Positions 54,876 to 63,582 of a stretch of DNA of 64,000 nt are shown here, in pieces (position 1 is the stretch's first letter; each line of letters opens with the position of its first letter). Under the pieces are notes generated by a model. The model had not been told where the DNA came from. It was given only the letters and a program-made list of their open reading frames with translations, and did not search any database. Both the position numbers and the translations under genes were made by a program. Location of the stretch: the NCBI RefSeq assembly GCF_900200035.1, contig NZ_FZTC01000017.1:1-64000 (forward strand). Direction: 5' to 3'. The DNA is from Klebsiella grimontii. Its GTDB lineage: Bacteria; Pseudomonadota; Gammaproteobacteria; Enterobacterales; Enterobacteriaceae.

Positions 54876-55433
54876 ATAAATAAGCGCTTTTGCCGCGCTC
54901 CAGGCCGTTATACCGGGAGGGATCTCCCGGCATTCCGATGACTCGGCCTGTTGGGCGGCAATCGCGCCATCAATCAGCATAAGCATCATCATCGCCACCC
55001 GTTCCGCAGGCTCTGGTTTTAATAGTCCGATGAGGATGTCGCGGAAAAACTTGTAGAGGCGCGATTTAAACTGTGAACATATCGTCCGGATAGCGGGAGA
55101 CGAGGTCCCGTATTCAAACAGGGCGCGGGTGAACATGCAGCCGTGAAAATCCGCACAGGTGAACCAGTTATTGTAGTATTCAAAGACGGCAAACAGCTTT
55201 TCACGCCCCGTGGGTTTATCCGCGGTAATGTCCTGCAGCGCCTGCATAAAATCACACTCTTTCTGCTGTAAAATATCAAGAATGAGCGCCTCTTTATCCG
55301 GATAGTAGCGGTAGAACGTCATTTTGGAGATGCCCGCATTCTCCGAAATCCGGTCAATACTCGGCGACTGATACCCCTCTTTGTTAAACAGGGACATAGA
55401 ATGGCGGATAATTTCCGCTTGTTTTGGCTTCAT
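54855..55433 (-). CDS. TetR-family regulator of the AOS-HDO cluster
   Basis: 192 aa from ATG 55433 (GGGAAAC upstream); the 47 extra upstream codons lack TetR character. HTH 'SIDRISENAGISKMTFYRYYPDKEALILDIL' region (about 24-54), then a ligand domain with 'FHGCMFTRALFEYG', a pattern of fatty-acid/small-acid sensing TetR proteins. Its 3' end overlaps the oxidase gene by 21 bp, convergent. Confidence 0.83.
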   Translation of the reverse strand: MKPKQAEIIRHSMSLFNKEGYQSPSIDRISENAGISKMTFYRYYPDKEALILDILQQKECDFMQALQDITADKPTGREKLFAVFEYYNNWFTCADFHGCMFTRALFEYGTSSPAIRTICSQFKSRLYKFFRDILIGLLKPEPAERVAMMMLMLIDGAIAAQQAESSECREIPPGITAWSAAKALIYSEGGTL

Positions 55434-55867
55434 ACTGTTTCCCGTTGAATGCAGTAATACAGGGGGGCTCTGGTAGATAGCAGTCATCATTTGATATGGC
55501 GGGCGGGTATCGCAACGATGCAGGCGCAATGTTATCCCGATAGCCAATATCCATGCCCCTGCGGTGGGCGGCATGAGTGAACGCGTTGACCCATCAAAAA
55601 CGTTCGTCGATTCTTACATCCGGCCTCGAAAAAAGCAAAAATCCTCAGACCATCTCAGTTGAGCATGAAGCAGAAATGCGCAGGCGTCGCTATTTCATGC
55701 CCCTTATGCCCTTCACGTTGCGCTCGGGACGGATAAAGAGATACCGGGGAGAAGCTAGCATCCCCCCCGAACAGGGGGTGATGTTTTTGTGATGCAAGTC
55801 ATAAAATAACGCTCGGTTATTGTGATGTTATTTGCAGTCAATGGATTTGCACTTGAATCGACCCGCG
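55434..55867. other. Intergenic region without a supported gene
   Basis: Contains the leader of the TetR gene, a C/G hairpin (about 55758-55782) and the orphan + strand terminator. A 71-codon frame at 55577 has no ribosome site and a composition unlike protein. Confidence 0.6.
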
Positions 55868-55888
55868 CTATCTCTGCGGGTTTTTTTT
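55862..55888 (+). terminator. Orphan terminator overlapping the class IV aminotransferase end
   Basis: CCCGC (55862-55866), 9-nt loop, GCGGG (55876-55880), TTTTTTTT. Faces right, yet no + strand gene leads into it; the last six codons of the leftward gene are made from this sequence. Confidence 0.8.
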
Positions 55889-56836
55889 CGTCCAGCGATT
55901 GTCGGCGGGCGGCGACTCCTCCTGCTGTAAATAGTCCTGATACCAGCCGCTGATGCGTTGGGTCACGGGATTTTCGTTGAGGTCGAAGCGCCTGCCGTCG
56001 AGCCTGCTTACCGGGGTAATACCTGCCAGCGTTCCGGTGACAAAAGCTTCGTCCGCAGTGAATGCTTCGGCAAGGGTAAAGGATCTTTCCTGTACGCCGA
56101 GGCCCTGCTGGCGCGCCAGTGACAAGATCGTGCGGCGGGTAATACCGTTAAAGCAGTACAGGCCGTTTGAGGTCCACAGCTCGCCCTGGCGTATGATAAA
56201 AAAGTTGGTGGAATTGCAACTGGCGACAAAACCATGAGGGTCCAGCATCAGCGCTTCATCTGCGCCGGCATCCAGCGCCTGCAATAGCGCCTGAATCAAA
56301 TTCAGGCGGCTGTGGGAATTAAGACGCAAATCGAAAACATCCGGCGCGCTGGTACGATAGGTCGAGGTGAACAGGGCAAGGCCGCGCCGTTTGGCTTGTT
56401 CATCAACAACCTTATATTCCGCCACGCAGACGATAGTGGCGCCGCCGAGGATAAAGCGCGGGTCCTGATTTGGCGTGCGCTTTTTGCCGCGGGTGATCAT
56501 GAGCCGCAGATGGGCGCCGTCCGTCATACCGTTGATCTTCAGCGTGTTGTACATAATATCGGTTAGCTCCTCAGGACTATGGCCGATATTGAGCTGGATA
56601 GCGGCTGCCCCGGCAAACAGGCGATCGAGATGCGCCTGAAGGGCGATCAGCTTGCCGTTTACCAGCCGCAGCCCCTCCCAGACCCCGTCGCCGCAGACGT
56701 AGCCGGAATCGAAAACGGAAACCGTGGCGCGATCGCGATGAACGAATTCGCCGTTGACGTACACTTGCACATTGTCGTTGCGCGTATCCTGCAGGTACGC
56801 CTGACTGCTTTGACCGGAGAGAGCTAAACTCATCAT
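55868..56836 (-). CDS. Class IV aminotransferase-fold protein with altered PLP site
   Basis: 322 aa. Fold type IV features: 'VFDSGYVCGDGVWEGLRLVNGK' region (about 41-62) and 'GADEALMLDPHGFV' (about 191-204), as in IlvE, Dat and PabC. By anchoring on the 'RLN' after it, the PLP lysine position is Asn173, with Arg177 the only nearby basic residue, and the usual Glu before 'sNfF' is Ser206. Activity as an aminotransferase is therefore in doubt. Cotranscribed 12 bp after the ABC ATPase gene. The C-terminus runs into a terminator sequence and may be shifted. Confidence 0.8.
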   Translation of the reverse strand: MMSLALSGQSSQAYLQDTRNDNVQVYVNGEFVHRDRATVSVFDSGYVCGDGVWEGLRLVNGKLIALQAHLDRLFAGAAAIQLNIGHSPEELTDIMYNTLKINGMTDGAHLRLMITRGKKRTPNQDPRFILGGATIVCVAEYKVVDEQAKRRGLALFTSTYRTSAPDVFDLRLNSHSRLNLIQALLQALDAGADEALMLDPHGFVASCNSTNFFIIRQGELWTSNGLYCFNGITRRTILSLARQQGLGVQERSFTLAEAFTADEAFVTGTLAGITPVSRLDGRRFDLNENPVTQRISGWYQDYLQQEESPPADNRWTKKNPQR

Positions 56837-56848
56837 GTTTCCTTGCGG

Positions 56849-57628
56849 TTAAAATGCCCGTTCAGCGAAACGGGAAAGGAAGGCCTGGGTGCGCGGTTGG
56901 CGCGGATGGCGCAGCACCTCTTCCGCGGTGCCCATTTCATGAATCACGCCGTTTTCGATAAAAATCACCCGATCGGCGAAATGCCAGGCAAAGCCCAGCT
57001 CATGAGTGACCAGCAGCAGCGTCCGTCCCTCATCTGCCAGTTCACGGATGGTATGCAGGACTTCCCCCACGAGTTCAGGGTCGAGGGACGAGGTGGGCTC
57101 ATCGAACAATATTATCTCTGGCGTCATTGCCAGGGCGCGAGCAATCGCGACGCGCTGCTGTTGACCGCCGGACAGGCTGCCGGGCCAGGCCTGATGCTTA
57201 TGGCCGAGCCCCACTTTTTCCAGCTGCGCGCGGGCAATGCGCATCGCCTCTTCGCGACGCATCTTTTTCACCGATATCAGGGCTTCGCTGACATTTTGCA
57301 GTACCGTCAGATGCGGGAAGAGATTAAATTGCTGAAACACCATCCCCACGCGCTGGCGAACATCGCTCAGCTGTTTTTCGCTATAGCGCCGCTGACCGCG
57401 GCTGTCGATTTTACCGAGGGTAACGCCGTCCAGTTCTACGGTGCCAGCGCTGGGTATTTCCATAAAGTTCAGACAGCGCAGCAGGGTGCTCTTACCCGAG
57501 CCGCTGCCGCCAATGATGGCGATTTTCTCACCGGCATAGATATCTAAATCGATGCCCTGTAACACGCTTTGCGCACCAAAGCGTTTGTACAGGGCGCGTA
57601 TCCGCATGACGACTTTTTTCTCTGACAT
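56849..57628 (-). CDS. Polar amino-acid ABC transporter ATPase (second system)
   Basis: 259 aa from ATG 57628; ATG 57640 is an alternative. Walker A GGSGSGKST (about 36), signature LSGGQQQR (about 146), Walker B IILFDEPTSSLDPE, His switch 'LLVTHELGFA'. GlnQ family. Works with the two following permeases. Confidence 0.93.
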   Translation of the reverse strand: MSEKKVVMRIRALYKRFGAQSVLQGIDLDIYAGEKIAIIGGSGSGKSTLLRCLNFMEIPSAGTVELDGVTLGKIDSRGQRRYSEKQLSDVRQRVGMVFQQFNLFPHLTVLQNVSEALISVKKMRREEAMRIARAQLEKVGLGHKHQAWPGSLSGGQQQRVAIARALAMTPEIILFDEPTSSLDPELVGEVLHTIRELADEGRTLLLVTHELGFAWHFADRVIFIENGVIHEMGTAEEVLRHPRQPRTQAFLSRFAERAF

Positions 57629-57644
57629 GGCCTTTCTCATCAAA

Positions 57645-58310
57645 TTAAGGATGTGGACGGTAGCGGCGCTCCAGTCGTGCCGCCAGGTAACTTCCGGGCC
57701 AGATCAGCACAAAATAGAGCAGGGCGACGACGGTGAAAATCTCCACCGGGCGATACCAGGTACTGCTTAGCAGCCTGCCCTGATACATCAGTTCATTAAC
57801 CGTGAGAATCGAGGCCAGGGAGGTCACCTTCGCCAGTTCAATCATGCGGTTTGTCAGGGCTGGCAGCATACGGCGAAATACCTGCGGCAGGATGATGCGC
57901 CGTAGCATCACGCCCGGCGGCATGCCTAAGGCTTTTGCCCCTTCCCACTGTCCGCGTTCGATGGACTGTAGCCCGGCGCGAAAAATTTCGGTGCTGTAGG
58001 CGGCGGTGTATAGGGTTAACGCCAGCGCGGCGGCGCCAAAAGTGGAAAACTGAATGCCCACCAGCACCGGAAAGGCATAGTAGAACCAGATGAGCTGGAT
58101 AAGCACCGGCGTATTGCGGAACACCTCGACAAAGGCGCTGGTAAGGGGATAAAAAAAGCGCGGCCCGCGGGCACGGACGACGCCAACGGCAAGTCCGAGC
58201 AGCGTGCCGACAATTCCCGCCAGCAGCCATAGCTCCAGCGTAACGCCCAGTCCCTTCAGCAGTACCGGCAAGTTTTGCCAGACAAGGGAAAAGTCCCACT
58301 GATAATGCAT
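57645..58310 (-). CDS. Amino-acid ABC permease (second system, B)
   Basis: 221 aa from ATG 58310. Begins MHYQWDFSLVW, almost the same as its neighbour's MSYQWDFAAIW, showing origin by duplication. EAA loop 'IFRAGLQSIERGQWEGAKALGMPPGVMLRRIILPQVFR' region. HisM/GltJ type. Confidence 0.92.
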   Translation of the reverse strand: MHYQWDFSLVWQNLPVLLKGLGVTLELWLLAGIVGTLLGLAVGVVRARGPRFFYPLTSAFVEVFRNTPVLIQLIWFYYAFPVLVGIQFSTFGAAALALTLYTAAYSTEIFRAGLQSIERGQWEGAKALGMPPGVMLRRIILPQVFRRMLPALTNRMIELAKVTSLASILTVNELMYQGRLLSSTWYRPVEIFTVVALLYFVLIWPGSYLAARLERRYRPHP

Positions 58311-58323
58311 GGTTGTTCTCTCG

Positions 58324-58995
58324 TTAACGTGTGTCGGAGACGGCAAGGCGTCGTTCAAGCAGCCGGCTGCCCTGGCTGATAATCAGCAGCAGGGTGAAGT
58401 ACATCACCGCGATGAGCGAATACACTTCCAGGGGCCGGTAAGTCTGACTGTTGATTTGCATCGCCTGATACAGCAGCTCGCTGTATGCCAGAGACGAAGC
58501 AAGGGCGGTGGATTTGAGCAGTTCGAAAGAACGCTCAAGGAAAGGAGGAATCATGCTGCGCAGCGCCTGAGGGAAAATAACCCGTCGGAGCGCGGTGGCG
58601 CGCGACATGCCCAACGCCTTCGCCCCTTCCCATTGTCCGGCGCCGATCGACTGGATGCCGCCGCGGTAAACTTCGGCATAAAACGCGGCCGACTGGGCGG
58701 AGAGCGCCAGTACAGCGGCAGCGAACGGCGAGAGCGTCAGCGGGCTGACGATTGGCAGAGCGTAGTAGATCCAGAAGAAGTGGACAATCGCGGGAGTATT
58801 ACGATAAAAGCCGATCAGTATCAGCGCCGGCATACGGAAGAGCGTTAGCGGCGAGGCCTTCATCAACGCCAGCGCAATGCCGGCCAGCATGCCGAATAAA
58901 ATACTGGTGACGCCGATCTGAATGGTACCCCACAGCCCCTCCAGCAACAGCATGCGATATGGCCAGATGGCGGCAAAATCCCATTGATACGACAT
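58324..58995 (-). CDS. Amino-acid ABC permease (second system, A)
   Basis: 223 aa, about five helices, EAA loop 'VYRGGIQSIGAGQWEGAKALGMSRATALRRVIFPQALR' region. Paralogue of the next gene; a heterodimeric GltJK-like channel is expected. First gene of the leftward unit, divergent from the MmgE/PrpD gene. Confidence 0.92.
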   Translation of the reverse strand: MSYQWDFAAIWPYRMLLLEGLWGTIQIGVTSILFGMLAGIALALMKASPLTLFRMPALILIGFYRNTPAIVHFFWIYYALPIVSPLTLSPFAAAVLALSAQSAAFYAEVYRGGIQSIGAGQWEGAKALGMSRATALRRVIFPQALRSMIPPFLERSFELLKSTALASSLAYSELLYQAMQINSQTYRPLEVYSLIAVMYFTLLLIISQGSRLLERRLAVSDTR

Positions 58996-59137
58996 AGTTC
59001 TGGAACCCCTGAAAAACGCAAAACGATGGTGATGGTTTTAGAACGACATCATCTTAGCAGTAGCGAAATGTGATAATTAAATAATAAAAACCATTGCTAT
59101 TATCTCTTTTGGTTATAAATATTTACGCGAGAAAGCA

Positions 59138-60547
59138 ATGCCAAACTTTGATTCTTTAACCGCTACGCTGGCGCGTTTTGCCGGCGAACTCACTCCGGCT
59201 GCGATACCGGCGTCGGTGAAAGCCAGGATCGCTCTGCATTTTATCGATAGCCTGGGCTGCGGCATTGCCGGCGGCGAAGACAGCGTGCTGCGTAAAAGCG
59301 CGCGGGTTATTCGGAGCCAGTACGCGACGGGCAGAAGCGTGGCGCTTGACGGTGGAACTCCGCTCTCCGCCAGCGGCGCCGCGTTCCTTAACGCCGCTGC
59401 GATAAACGCGCTGGATTATGACGATGGTTTTGAAGTCGCCGGGCGGGGGATGGGGCATCCCGGCGCCACGCTGGTGGCCGGGGCGCTGGCCGCGGTGGGC
59501 CAGGGTGGGCCGGTCAGCGGCGGGGCGTTGCTGACCTCTCTGGTGGCGGCCTGGGAAATCAACAGCCGCGTGATTATCTCTCAGCAGCCGAGTCCTGAAA
59601 GGTTTCAACAAGTGTATGGCGTGTGCCAGCACGAATCGCTGGGGGCGGCGGTGGCGTATGGTTTACTGCGCGGCTGCGATGCCGCGGGGCTGGAAAATAG
59701 CCTGGGACTGGCCGCCTCGTTAACCCCTTTGCCCACGTTGCATAAGTACAACTGGCAGGCGCGTCCACTGGTTTCGTTTAAGGATTACAATGCGCCGGCG
59801 GCAGAGGCCGGCGTACGCGCGGTGGAGCTACACCTCGCGGGAATAGTGGGGCCGCGCGCGATACTCGATGGCGAACAGGGGTTCTGGCGGATGTCAGGCT
59901 CCGACCGCTTTCAGCCAGAACGGCTGACAGAGAATCTGGCGACGCACTGGCAGCTCAGGCACGCCAGTTTCAAAGACTATCCGGTATGCCGTTGGATGCA
60001 TACGGCGCTGGCGTCGTTTGAGCATCTGCTGGAGCGTATTCCGTCGGCAGAGTCGATTGAGCGGATACGCGTCTATGGGAGTTTCACCCTGGCGCGTTTT
60101 TTCGCCGACGCGCGTCCCGTCAGCAATACCGATGCGCAGTTCAGTCTGCTGCTGGCGATAGCCTGCCTGGCTTTTAAAATCGCGCGTCATCAGTGGAGCA
60201 GCGATCGGACGCGCGGCGCGGCGCCACTCCTTGCCTTTGCTGACCGGGTTGAAATTATCGCCGATGAGACCTTTGAACAGCTGATGCTGCAGCATCGCCG
60301 TCCCGCCGCGCGCGTGGAAATTGTGCTAAAGGGAAGGACGATCGCCGGAGAGCGTATCGACTTCCCGCCGGGGTGCGCAGAAAATCCGCTGCCGGAACAG
60401 CGGATCGTTGATAAATGCGTGGCCAACCTGTCATCACGCCTCAGCGCTCCGCGGGCAGCGCGGCTGATTGACGCTCTGCTGGATATGGAACGCTGCGCGG
60501 ACATTGGCGCGGCAATCGCGCCGCTTCTGCCCGCGCCAGGAGATTAA
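59138..60547 (+). CDS. MmgE/PrpD-family protein
   Basis: 469 aa. All-helical N-terminal domain with 'LHFIDSLGCGIAGGEDS' (about 29-45) and 'NALDYDDGFE' (about 88-97), and 'GHPGATLVAGALA'; C-terminal lid from about 280. The family includes 2-methylcitrate dehydratase PrpD, cis-aconitate decarboxylase and iminodisuccinate epimerase-like enzymes. No prp genes are present; in an amino-acid importer locus, an epimerase or hydro-lyase acting on an amino/dicarboxylic acid is more likely. Set between the permeases and the binding protein, convergent with the latter (4-bp gap). Confidence 0.87.
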   Translation: MPNFDSLTATLARFAGELTPAAIPASVKARIALHFIDSLGCGIAGGEDSVLRKSARVIRSQYATGRSVALDGGTPLSASGAAFLNAAAINALDYDDGFEVAGRGMGHPGATLVAGALAAVGQGGPVSGGALLTSLVAAWEINSRVIISQQPSPERFQQVYGVCQHESLGAAVAYGLLRGCDAAGLENSLGLAASLTPLPTLHKYNWQARPLVSFKDYNAPAAEAGVRAVELHLAGIVGPRAILDGEQGFWRMSGSDRFQPERLTENLATHWQLRHASFKDYPVCRWMHTALASFEHLLERIPSAESIERIRVYGSFTLARFFADARPVSNTDAQFSLLLAIACLAFKIARHQWSSDRTRGAAPLLAFADRVEIIADETFEQLMLQHRRPAARVEIVLKGRTIAGERIDFPPGCAENPLPEQRIVDKCVANLSSRLSAPRAARLIDALLDMERCADIGAAIAPLLPAPGD

Positions 60548-60551
60548 TCGC

Positions 60552-61376
60552 TCATTTCCACTCTTCTTTAATCACCGAGGGCACTTTGCTGATATCCACA
60601 CCGCGTAGCTTAAGGGCGTCTTCATAAAACTGTTTGCTCTGTCCCGACTGGTAAATTTTGGCAAACTCTTCATTCAGAAAGTTGCGGAAGCGGGGATCGC
60701 TCTCTTTGCGCAGCGCGCCGCCGGTGCTGATGGCAATAATCGGTTTTGGCAGAATCAGGTTGCCTTTGTGCACTTTTGCCTGCTGCAGCGCCAGCGCCGG
60801 GTGAACGTACGAGAGGGCGTCGACGCGTCCGGCGTAGAAGGCTGCGACGCCTTCATCCATATTGGTAAAGCGCACCAGCTGCACTTTGGGTAATTTTTTG
60901 GTCAGTATCAGGTCCGGGCTGCTGCCGAGCGTGACGCCAATCTTAATATCCGGGCGATTGAGATCTTCCCAGCTCTCGGCCTTCACGCCGTCGCGGATCA
61001 GGACCCCCTGCGCATACCAGAGGAAGGGCTGGTCGGAAAAGTCGGCGGCTTTGCGGCGTTCATCGGTGGGGTCCAGCACCAGCATGGTATCAATCTGTCC
61101 GGCCTGCAGCGCGGCGACCGCATTTCCCCAGGTGGTTTCCACCGGCACCAGTTTTACGCCTAAATCTTTTGCCAGTACTTTACCCACGTTATAGCCAATG
61201 CCGTTCCACTGACCGGTGGCTGGATCTTTAAAATACCACGGTTCCCCCTGCGCGACGCCGACGCGTAATTCGCCCGATTGCTTAATATGATCCCAGGTGG
61301 ACTCTTCGGCATGGCTGAAAAAAGGCGCGGCGGCGATCGCCAGCGACAATAGCAATCTATGAATTTTTCTTGGCAT
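60552..61376 (-). CDS. Periplasmic amino-acid-binding protein (second system)
   Basis: 274 aa, family 3 SBP. Signal peptide ends SHA (about residue 23). 'GELRVGVAQGEPWYFKDPATGQWNGIGYNVGKVLAKDLGV' region and 'GNAVAALQAGQIDTML' are typical. Transcribed alone; it very likely serves the permease/ATPase genes at 56849-58995, from which it is split by the MmgE/PrpD gene. Confidence 0.9.
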   Translation of the reverse strand: MPRKIHRLLLSLAIAAAPFFSHAEESTWDHIKQSGELRVGVAQGEPWYFKDPATGQWNGIGYNVGKVLAKDLGVKLVPVETTWGNAVAALQAGQIDTMLVLDPTDERRKAADFSDQPFLWYAQGVLIRDGVKAESWEDLNRPDIKIGVTLGSSPDLILTKKLPKVQLVRFTNMDEGVAAFYAGRVDALSYVHPALALQQAKVHKGNLILPKPIIAISTGGALRKESDPRFRNFLNEEFAKIYQSGQSKQFYEDALKLRGVDISKVPSVIKEEWK

Positions 61377-61799
61377 ATTTTTACCCTGATGAGAAAGTCA
61401 TTTCTGAAAAACAACGTATTACGCGAACACGATAACGGAGTTTGTTATCAGTGCATTATTATTTTTTGGTTTAACTCATGCCTGAATGTTATTTACTGAT
61501 ACCTAAGCTGTTTACTTAAATCATGGCGTGTTGCACATATTATTCATAACTTAATGCGCTATTGTTATAAGGTGTTTTATTTCCGTCGCCGAATTTAAAA
61601 ATTTCGACCTGGTGGGAGTCATAGTTTGCGGGGGCGTTAAAATGGGGCAAGCTCGTTAAACAAGGTGGGGAAGATGAATTTCGTTGATTCAAATAGTGAA
61701 ATAAAGACGCATTGTGATTTGGTCAGGAATTTCATCAGCGGCAGCCAATACAATAACCATCGGTTTTAACCCGCGGGATCCGTTGCCTCGCGACACAAC
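61377..61799. other. Gene-free, AT-rich upstream region
   Basis: About 420 bp between the binding-protein start and the csp terminator. It should carry the leftward promoter; I see no coding frame or strong hairpin. Confidence 0.55.
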
Positions 61800-61831
61800 G
61801 AAAAAACCCCGACATGATGTCAGGGTTTTTG
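61800..61831 (-). terminator. Terminator of the CspG-like gene
   Basis: Read leftward: CCCTGACATCATGTCGGGG flanked by A5 and T6, about 65 bp past the stop. Confidence 0.9.
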
Positions 61832-61894
61832 AACTGGCGTGAGTCCATCATCAGCAGCGAAGCTGAAATCTACCGCCAGTGAATAAAGCGCAGC

Positions 61895-62107
61895 TTAGAT
61901 GGCGTAGACGTTACCCGCTGAAGGGCCTTTCTGGCCATCTTCAATGGTGAATTCGACTTTCTGGCCTTCGTTCAGGGTCTTAAAACCGCCGCTCTGGATA
62001 GCAGAAAAATGTACAAACACATCTTTGCTACCGTTGTCCGGGGTGATGAAACCAAAGCCTTTCGACTCATTAAACCATTTTACTAAACCAGTCATTTTAT
62101 TAGACAT
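61895..62107 (-). CDS. Cold-shock protein, CspA/CspG type
   Basis: 70 aa. A single cold-shock domain beginning [12 protein letters not shown], with RNP1 KGFGFI and RNP2 VFVHF both intact. It melts RNA secondary structure in the cold. The N-terminus matches E. coli CspG/CspB/CspI, and E. coli cspG also maps downstream of serT, so it may be the positional counterpart. A cspA-type leader precedes it. Confidence 0.94.
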   Translation of the reverse strand: MSNKMTGLVKWFNESKGFGFITPDNGSKDVFVHFSAIQSGGFKTLNEGQKVEFTIEDGQKGPSAGNVYAI

Positions 62108-62270
62108 TGATAATACCTCAACATATCTGAGCCTTACGGCGAAAAAAGGTTTCGCACAGAATCTAATTAATAACGATAAGGAGACTCAAAAGGAAGAATT
62201 ATCAACGGATAACACTTGAGATGAGGACTGCTTTACTAAACCGCTTTATTATGTCTGTGTACTTAACCGA
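62108..62270 (-). ncRNA. cspA-type 5' leader (cold-shock thermosensor)
   Basis: About 160 nt upstream of the start, the length of cspA/cspG leaders. Reading leftward it has a cold-box-like GGTTAAGTACACAGACAT (62268-62251), then AAAGCGGTTTAGTAAAGCAG and GTTATCCGTTGATA in the same order as in E. coli cspA. These elements let the mRNA refold at low temperature. Confidence 0.8.
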
Positions 62271-62774
62271 CCAATCATTAGTCACATACTTCACCGCGGA
62301 TAGCAAGACTTATTTCAATTGATATTGCCGGGACGGAGACTAATACGGAAAGAGGGGGGAGTGATTCGCCAGCGCCTTGTTGATGGTTTAATGATAATAA
62401 AATCCATTATTTCATTGGGTTAGCCAAGGTTTTGGCTATGGTGACGTGGATAAATCTGGAGGGATGTTCTTTTATTTTTCCGAACAGGCTCACGCGGCGG
62501 TGAAGCTATATCATGAGTCGCAGCGCAATAAATTTAAGGCCATTTCTCATTATTTTATCCCCAGCGGGGCATCTGGACGGCTAAAATTTCATTTGCTTAT
62601 TAATGGTATTTATGCATTAATGAAATTATTAATCCGAAAAAACGCATGAGCTTAAAAATTTTACCGGCCCGTTCTCATTACCAGGCGCTATCGCTGATAC
62701 CCCCTTTCTTTTGAGTCCATACGTTTAATCCGACACGTTTTCTGTCAATTACCTGATGTGCAACTGGAGTCAGT
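62271..62774. other. Region between divergent csp genes
   Basis: About 500 bp. It should hold the promoters of both csp genes. A 67-codon frame from GTG 62446 lacks a placed ribosome site and is not annotated. Nothing else recognised. Confidence 0.5.
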
Positions 62775-62996
62775 ATGTCCTCAAGAATTAAAGGTCTGGT
62801 CAAGTGGTATAATGAGTCAAAGGGATTTGGTTTCATTTCACCTCTCGATGGCAGTAAAGATATCTCGGTCCATTGCTCGGCGCTTCGTGGTGATAATTTT
62901 AATACCCTGTTTGAAGGCCAGAAAGTTGAATATGCCATACTCCATAGAGATGACAAGGGCCCTGCTGCCACCCACGTCACCCTGTGCGATAAATAA
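62775..62996 (+). CDS. Cold-shock-domain protein with altered RNP2
   Basis: 73 aa from ATG 62775 (GGAG upstream). RNP1 'SKGFGFISP' is normal, but RNP2, VFVHF in CspA, reads ISVHC: two of three stacking aromatics (Phe31, Phe34 of CspA) are Ser and Cys. The C-terminal strand is also unusual (ILHRDDKG). E. coli CspF and CspH likewise lose RNP2 aromatics. Divergent from the CspG-like gene; no cspA-type leader is seen, so it may not be cold-induced. Confidence 0.88.
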   Translation: MSSRIKGLVKWYNESKGFGFISPLDGSKDISVHCSALRGDNFNTLFEGQKVEYAILHRDDKGPAATHVTLCDK

Positions 62997-63230
62997 CGAT
63001 TTATAGCGTTACGGCCGCGATAGCGAAAGCCGTGCTGGCGATATCGCGACGGCCTGCCCCTGGATTATTCCTGCCTTATTCCATGCCCTGTCCCTGAGCA
63101 TAACGATCGTCGCGTCGCGTACGGTTTTTCTTATCCGGCGATGCGGCAGAAATGCGTTCAACGGATTCTGGAAGCGAGTACAATTCACCTGTTTTTAGTC
63201 TGTGTTTAAATCCGATGACAGGGGATGGTG

Positions 63231-63491
63231 ATGGTCAGACGCTTTTTGGTGTGTTTCTTCATGCTGTGCGCATGCTCAGCCTATGCCGCTAACGGCGGTA
63301 ATGGCGGCGACGGCGGGAATGGGGATAACTCGGATGGGGGCAATGGCTCTGATGGCAGCGCGACCGCGTCTGGGCGCGATGGTTGCCCCGGCGGAACGCA
63401 GCCTGACTCGTCCGGAAAATTTTATCTTCCGGATACAAAAGAGCCGTGCAATCCGGGCAGGCAGGATGCCATGAAAAGCGCGGGCCATTAG
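63231..63491 (+). CDS. Small secreted Gly/Asn/Asp-rich protein
   Basis: 86 aa from ATG 63231 (AGGGG six bases upstream; ATG 63225 is also possible). Signal peptide with cleavage at AYAA (about residue 20). Mature part starts with NGGNGGDGGNGD-type repeats, then a Cys pair ('DGCPGG' and 'EPCNPG') that may form a disulfide. Function unknown. The low-complexity tract makes database matches uninformative, but signal, ribosome site and stop all look real. Confidence 0.65.
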   Translation: MVRRFLVCFFMLCACSAYAANGGNGGDGGNGDNSDGGNGSDGSATASGRDGCPGGTQPDSSGKFYLPDTKEPCNPGRQDAMKSAGH

Positions 63492-63582
63492 CCAGCCGCT
63501 GTTTAGCGACTGGCTAATGAATGACGACAAGACCGCCGAACGAGTGAGGCAAGTCAGTTTCTTGTAAAATAAGGATATCGGT

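Noticed and set aside
55577-55792. 71-codon frame upstream of the TetR gene
   Set aside because: GTG start without ribosome site; crosses a hairpin and has unprotein-like composition.
62446-62649. 67-codon frame between the csp genes
   Set aside because: GTG start, no placed ribosome site, no recognisable features.
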